In this document: piece after piece, positions 14,143 through 17,020 of the stretch
How the letters are laid out: each line of letters begins with the position of its first letter
Numbering within the stretch: the first letter of the stretch is position 1
NCBI GenBank assembly: GCA_043746635.1
Contig: JAYTQQ010000222.1
Coordinates: forward strand, 1 to 17,020
Direction: 5' to 3'
Length of the DNA stretch: 17,020 bases
DNA from: JAYTQQ01 sp043746635
GTDB taxonomy: Bacteria; Bdellovibrionota; Bdellovibrionia; Bdellovibrionales; JAMPXM01
Position numbers and translations under genes: made by a program
Notes under the pieces: model-generated
Databases searched by the model: none
Told to the model about the DNA's origin: nothing
What the model saw: only the letters and a program-made list of their open reading frames with translations

Positions 14143-14151
14143 GTGATAGCA
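14143..14151 (-). promoter_or_regulatory. Extended -10 element of rlmN, predicted leaderless
   Basis: The minus strand reads TGC-TATCAC; the hexamer matches four of six bases and has the TGn extension. Six bases (CCCCAC) separate it from ATG 14136. TATGCT at 14148-14153 is an alternative that would give a five-base leader. Confidence 0.4.
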
Positions 14152-14159
14152 TAACAGGG

Positions 14160-14180
14160 CCGAAAAGACCATCTCTTCGG
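14160..14180 (-). terminator. 9-bp hairpin between hldA and rlmN, possible terminator
   Basis: On the minus strand CCGAAGAGA-TGG-TCTTTTCGG forms nine pairs (one G-T) with a 3-base loop. It lies between the hldA stop (14196) and the rlmN -10. No T-run follows, so termination is uncertain and the structure may instead affect rlmN. Confidence 0.35.
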
Positions 14181-14195
14181 GAGGCATGATGAAAA

Positions 14196-15197
14196 TTATG
14201 CTTGAACGAGGCTCAAAAGCTCTTCTCGCGAGCACGGTACGCAGCCGACCTTCGCGACGACGATTCCGGCGGCTAAGTTTGCCAAAGCGCAGGCGTTTTC
14301 GAGGCTAAAGCCCGCTCCCCAAGAAAGAGCAATGGCCGCAATCACCGTATCCCCGGCACCTGTTACATCAGCAACCTGTTTCGCGAAGGTTGGCATCTCG
14401 GTCATCTTTTCGTTTTGAAATAGACTCATACCCTCTTTGCCTCGAGTGATGACCATTTCGCGACCGCCGATCGCCTTCATGAGTTGGTTTCCAATTTTGA
14501 AAATTTCGTCTTTGTCGGGCCTGAGACTATCCACCGCAAAGTGCGAAAGGGCGACCGACTCATCATAATTAGGAGTCATCAAATCAACCCCTGAGTAATA
14601 ATCGATCGGCGTGAGGCGATTCGGATCAGCCAAAACTTTTTTATTTTTAGAATGCGCGAGGGTCACAATTTGAGAAATGAGTTTTTTAGATAAAACTCCT
14701 TTCGCGTAATCTTGAACGATAACCGCGACGCACGAATCGATTTGCTCGGCGAGCTTTTTGAGCAGCAATTTTTCAGTTTCTTCGTTTAGAAACTGTTTAC
14801 GTTCGTAATCAACGCGGACAATATGATGATTCTGAACCATGATGCGGGTCTTACGAGTTGTCGGTCGATCCTGACTCGTGATTAATCCTTCTGTCGAAAC
14901 ATTGGCTTGCTTCAATAATTTTTTAATTTCGTCGGCCGCCGAGTCACTGCCAACGATGCTCAGCAGATATGGAACGCCCCCGAGGCTTGAAATATTTTGG
15001 GCGACGTTTGCGGCAAGTCCTAGGCGAAACTCTTGAGATTCAACTTCAACGACAGGCACCGGGGCTTCGGGGCTGATTCGTTTGACGGCTCCAAAAACGT
15101 ACTCGTCGAGACCGATATCACCAATGACGATGACTTTTTTTTGATCGAGTTTCGTAATGTTTTCTCTAACGTAATTCGTGTAGTTTTTAAATGTCAT
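14196..15197 (-). CDS. hldA: D-glycero-beta-D-manno-heptose-7-phosphate kinase
   Basis: A 333-residue kinase converting heptose 7-phosphate to the 1,7-bisphosphate for ADP-heptose and LPS core synthesis. The PfkB fold shows GDIGLDEY near residues 26-33, the heptose-kinase signature RISPEAPVPVV (40-50), the substrate loop GLAANVAQNISSLGG (60-74), and VTGAGDT (278-284) with catalytic Asp283. It matches the first half of the bifunctional HldE (RfaE); the nucleotidyltransferase half is missing, so a separate HldC is expected elsewhere. The start at 15197 has an AAGG site and overlaps the upstream gene's stop by 4 bases. Its presence implies heptose-containing LPS. Confidence 0.92.
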   Translation of the reverse strand: MTFKNYTNYVRENITKLDQKKVIVIGDIGLDEYVFGAVKRISPEAPVPVVEVESQEFRLGLAANVAQNISSLGGVPYLLSIVGSDSAADEIKKLLKQANVSTEGLITSQDRPTTRKTRIMVQNHHIVRVDYERKQFLNEETEKLLLKKLAEQIDSCVAVIVQDYAKGVLSKKLISQIVTLAHSKNKKVLADPNRLTPIDYYSGVDLMTPNYDESVALSHFAVDSLRPDKDEIFKIGNQLMKAIGGREMVITRGKEGMSLFQNEKMTEMPTFAKQVADVTGAGDTVIAAIALSWGAGFSLENACALANLAAGIVVAKVGCVPCSREELLSLVQA

Positions 15198-15973
15198 TGT
15201 AAACCTTTTCCTGAAATTTCGAGCTGTTCGGATAACTCTTTATACTTCGCTTTTCGAGTTTGCAAGTCCTGCTGAAGTTTCACAATTTCAATTTGCATAG
15301 CTTGATTTTGAGCGTGAAGGTCCCGAAGTTTTTGTTCTTGATCAAAATTCTGCTGGTTGATTTTGACGAGATCTAATTTTTCGGCAACGACGGGCCTGAT
15401 ACTGATCATACGTTTTTTGTAAAACTCAATTTCTTTTTGTAAGGCGCGCTCGCTCTGAATAAGATCCTTGAGCTCGTCATAAACCTCTTTGAATCTCGTC
15501 TCCAGCCTCGGCCAATTTTTAAGTTTCGCTTGCTTGTAAAATTCGGCAAAAGTCACTCCGGTGAGTGAATGCGTTTCGCTGAGCGACTTCACTTCTTGTT
15601 CGATTTTAAGTTCCATTCCGGAGTCGTGCAATCTCGTTTCTAGCTCAGGCGGAATATTCGTATGACAGACTAAAACCAAGCGTTCGCCACGCTTTCCAAG
15701 GACTTTCTGAAGCGCCACGAGTTGCAAAAAAATCTCTTCAAGGGCGCCTAGGTTCTGCGCAATGTCGACTTCAAACTTGATGACGCGACGTTTTAAAGCA
15801 TTCTCAACTGCTTGCATAAAAGAAGACTTCACATCGCGCGGTCCATCAAGCGTCAAAAAAACCGAGTCATTACTTTTTAGGCTCACGTTAAATCCCAAAT
15901 GGCGCCTCACGATTTCAAGAAGTCTTCTCGAAGTATAGGGCACTTCGATTTCAACTTGCAAAGCAAAATGCAA
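15194..15973 (-). CDS. Unknown protein: STAS-like region plus coiled coil, coupled to hldA
   Basis: With the start I favour (TTG 15973) the product has 259 residues. Residues 1-60 (VEIEVPYTSRRLLEIVRRHLGFNV) form a compact region of unknown type. Residues about 63-125 have the strand-helix-strand rhythm of a STAS domain (KFEVDIAQNLGALEEIFLQL, then RLVLVCHTN), but this is a weak likeness and the usual phosphorylatable Ser is not evident. Residues about 158-250 are coiled coil. The frame is open to an ATG at 16213, but that would overlap glutamate dehydrogenase by 189 bases, so I reject it; TTG 15961 (QVEIEV) is a close alternative. No Shine-Dalgarno site is seen. TATTAC ends 6 bases before TTG 15973. 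The stop overlaps the hldA start by 4 bases, so both belong to one operon. Confidence 0.65.
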   Translation of the reverse strand: MHFALQVEIEVPYTSRRLLEIVRRHLGFNVSLKSNDSVFLTLDGPRDVKSSFMQAVENALKRRVIKFEVDIAQNLGALEEIFLQLVALQKVLGKRGERLVLVCHTNIPPELETRLHDSGMELKIEQEVKSLSETHSLTGVTFAEFYKQAKLKNWPRLETRFKEVYDELKDLIQSERALQKEIEFYKKRMISIRPVVAEKLDLVKINQQNFDQEQKLRDLHAQNQAMQIEIVKLQQDLQTRKAKYKELSEQLEISGKGLQ

Positions 15974-15979
15974 AGCTGT

Positions 15980-15986
15980 GTAATAT
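15980..15986. promoter_or_regulatory. Overlapping divergent -10 elements (STAS-like gene and gdhA)
   Basis: The same bases read TAATAT on the plus strand (15981-15986) and TATTAC on the minus (15980-15985). Each matches four of six -10 bases. Transcription in one direction would occlude the other. -35 elements are poor on both sides, so this is tentative. Confidence 0.3.
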
Positions 15987-16010
15987 GACTCCGAATCTTC
16001 AAATCTACTT

Positions 16011-16016
16011 AAAGGA
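16011..16016 (+). promoter_or_regulatory. Shine-Dalgarno site of glutamate dehydrogenase
   Basis: AAAGGA lies 8 bases before the ATG at 16025 and supports that start. Confidence 0.6.
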
Positions 16017-16024
16017 TTAGGTCC

Positions 16025-17020
16025 ATGGAATATACCGATAACGAACTTTTTAGAAATACCATTCAAGGGCTCGAAAACGCCGCTGCGGTGATCAATTGTG
16101 ATCCAAATGTCCTTGAGAGAATTAAGCGTCCCCGAAAAGCGATCATCGTGAGTATCCCAGTTCGAATGGACGACTACAAAGTAAAAGTTTTTACAGGTTT
16201 TCGCGTTCAACATAGTTCAACCCTCGGGCCCTTCAAGGGCGGTATTCGTTACCACGAAGGTGTCGATCTCGGTGAAGTGGCGGCGCTCGCAACTCTCATG
16301 ACATTTAAATGTTCTCTCCTCACTCTCCCGCTTGGCGGAGCAAAAGGTGGCGTGAAAGTTGATCCCACTCTTCTTTCTCGTACCGAAAAACAAAATCTCA
16401 CGCGTCGTTTTACGAGCGAGCTCGGAAATTCGATCGGCCCCAACATCGATATCCCGGCTCCCGACATGGGAACAGACGCGCAAACCATGGCGTGGATGAT
16501 GGATACTTACTCTCAAGAGGTTGGTTATGCACAACCCGGAGTCGTAACAGGTAAGCCGATCGAAATCGGCGGCTCTTACGGACGCACCGGAGCGACCGGC
16601 CTAGGCGTGGTTTTCTCTGCCGAGAAAGCTTGCGAAAAACTCGGAATGAAATTTCCGAATTCGACAATGGTAGTTCAAGGTTTCGGTAACGTGGGAATGC
16701 ACGCTGCGATGTATGCGCACGAACGTGGTTGCAACGTCATCGCGGTAAACGATGTTCACGCCGGCCTTTACGATCCAAAAGGTTTGAATATTCCAGACGT
16801 CATCAAATACATGAACGAGACCAAATCTCTCAAAGCTTATCCAAAGGCCGAAGCCGTCACGAGTGAACAACTCTTACAGATCGAATGCGATATTCTTGCA
16901 CCCTGCGCACTCGACGGAGCTATCACGAAAGATAACGCCGGCAAAATCAAAACGAAGATTGTCGTTGAAGGCGCGAATGGTCCTTGTACTCTTGACGGCG
17001 CAAAAATTTTGAGCGACCAA
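16025..17020 (+). CDS. gdhA: Glutamate dehydrogenase (C-terminus off the window)
   Basis: The first 332 residues of a Glu/Leu/Phe/Val dehydrogenase; the gene runs off the right edge. It converts glutamate to 2-oxoglutarate and ammonia with NAD(P). Evidence includes the glutamate-binding FTGFRVQHSSTLGPFKGGIR (57-75 region), the catalytic-lysine signature LPLGGAKGGVKVDP (Lys107), PAPDMGTDAQTM (145-156) and the nucleotide-binding GFGNVG (219-224). The full protein is usually about 420 residues in this class, so roughly 90 are missing. ATG 16025 is chosen for its start site and family-like N-terminus (QGLENAAAVI). It diverges from the STAS-like gene across 51 bases. NAD or NADP use cannot be told from this part. 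A catabolic role fits a predator living on amino acids, which is inference. Confidence 0.96.
   Translation, partial: MEYTDNELFRNTIQGLENAAAVINCDPNVLERIKRPRKAIIVSIPVRMDDYKVKVFTGFRVQHSSTLGPFKGGIRYHEGVDLGEVAALATLMTFKCSLLTLPLGGAKGGVKVDPTLLSRTEKQNLTRRFTSELGNSIGPNIDIPAPDMGTDAQTMAWMMDTYSQEVGYAQPGVVTGKPIEIGGSYGRTGATGLGVVFSAEKACEKLGMKFPNSTMVVQGFGNVGMHAAMYAHERGCNVIAVNDVHAGLYDPKGLNIPDVIKYMNETKSLKAYPKAEAVTSEQLLQIECDILAPCALDGAITKDNAGKIKTKIVVEGANGPCTLDGAKILSDQ

Noticed and set aside
14137..14235. Longer rlmN starts, including the ATGs at 14187 and 14235
   Set aside because: They add up to 33 residues not expected in RlmN, the 14235 start overlaps hldA, and the -10 spacing favours 14136.
16025..16213. N-terminal extension of the STAS-like gene from ATG 16213
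   Set aside because: It would overlap the well-supported start of glutamate dehydrogenase on the other strand by 189 bases, and the extra residues mirror that gene.
1..17020. CRISPR arrays, tRNA or rRNA genes, transposases, phage genes
   Set aside because: None seen; no regularly spaced repeats and no matching proteins or RNA motifs noticed by eye.

Overview
The window reads as chromosomal DNA of a free-living Gram-negative bacterium, most likely a Bdellovibrio-type organism (Bdellovibrionota). This is inferred from gene content and not tested by any search. An outer membrane is implied by a heptose-7-phosphate kinase, a predicted beta-barrel protein, a lipoprotein and a TonB-like protein. 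An FHA-GGDEF protein of the kind known as DgcB in Bdellovibrio points to the same group. I see no insertion sequence, prophage, CRISPR array, tRNA or rRNA. Genes are densely packed in short transcription units.

Layout. Positions 1-813 (minus) hold the N-terminal part of a PIN-PhoH ATPase, and 952-1464 (minus) a PilZ protein. On the plus strand follow a TonB-like protein (1576-2592), a small beta-barrel protein (2637-3230) and a zinc aminopeptidase-type lipoprotein (3218-4246), which look like one envelope unit. Facing them on the minus strand is an ECF sigma factor (4646-5248) with an overlapping partner gene (4248-4649) that may be its anti-sigma factor. The 426-base stretch 5249-5674 holds two inverted repeats, a possible 62-residue ORF and a G-rich block. 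Next on the minus strand come FHA-GGDEF (5675-6667), glucose-6-phosphate isomerase (6737-7957), and a three-gene run transcribed as coiled-coil protein (10589-11812), pseudo-receiver-GGDEF (9203-10588) and LpxH-like phosphoesterase (8085-9191). Further along are a PfkB-family sugar kinase (11969-12871), RlmN (13009-14136), and a possible STAS/coiled-coil protein overlapping HldA (14196-15973). A glutamate dehydrogenase (16025 onward, plus strand) runs off the right edge.

Two themes connect the genes. The first is cyclic-di-GMP: two diguanylate cyclases, both with an intact active site and an RxxD inhibitory site, and one PilZ receptor. The second is the envelope: TonB-like protein, barrel, lipoprotein, heptose kinase and LpxH-like phosphatase.

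The most unusual pattern I see is in the signals before genes. Several first genes of transcription units lack a Shine-Dalgarno sequence and have a -10-like hexamer ending exactly 6 bases before the start codon (2637, 6667, 7957, 14136, perhaps 15973), as expected for leaderless mRNAs. Other genes (PhoH, PilZ, ECF sigma, the sugar kinase, HldA, glutamate dehydrogenase) have clear ribosome binding sites. A perfect 13-bp hairpin also lies inside the TonB-like gene.
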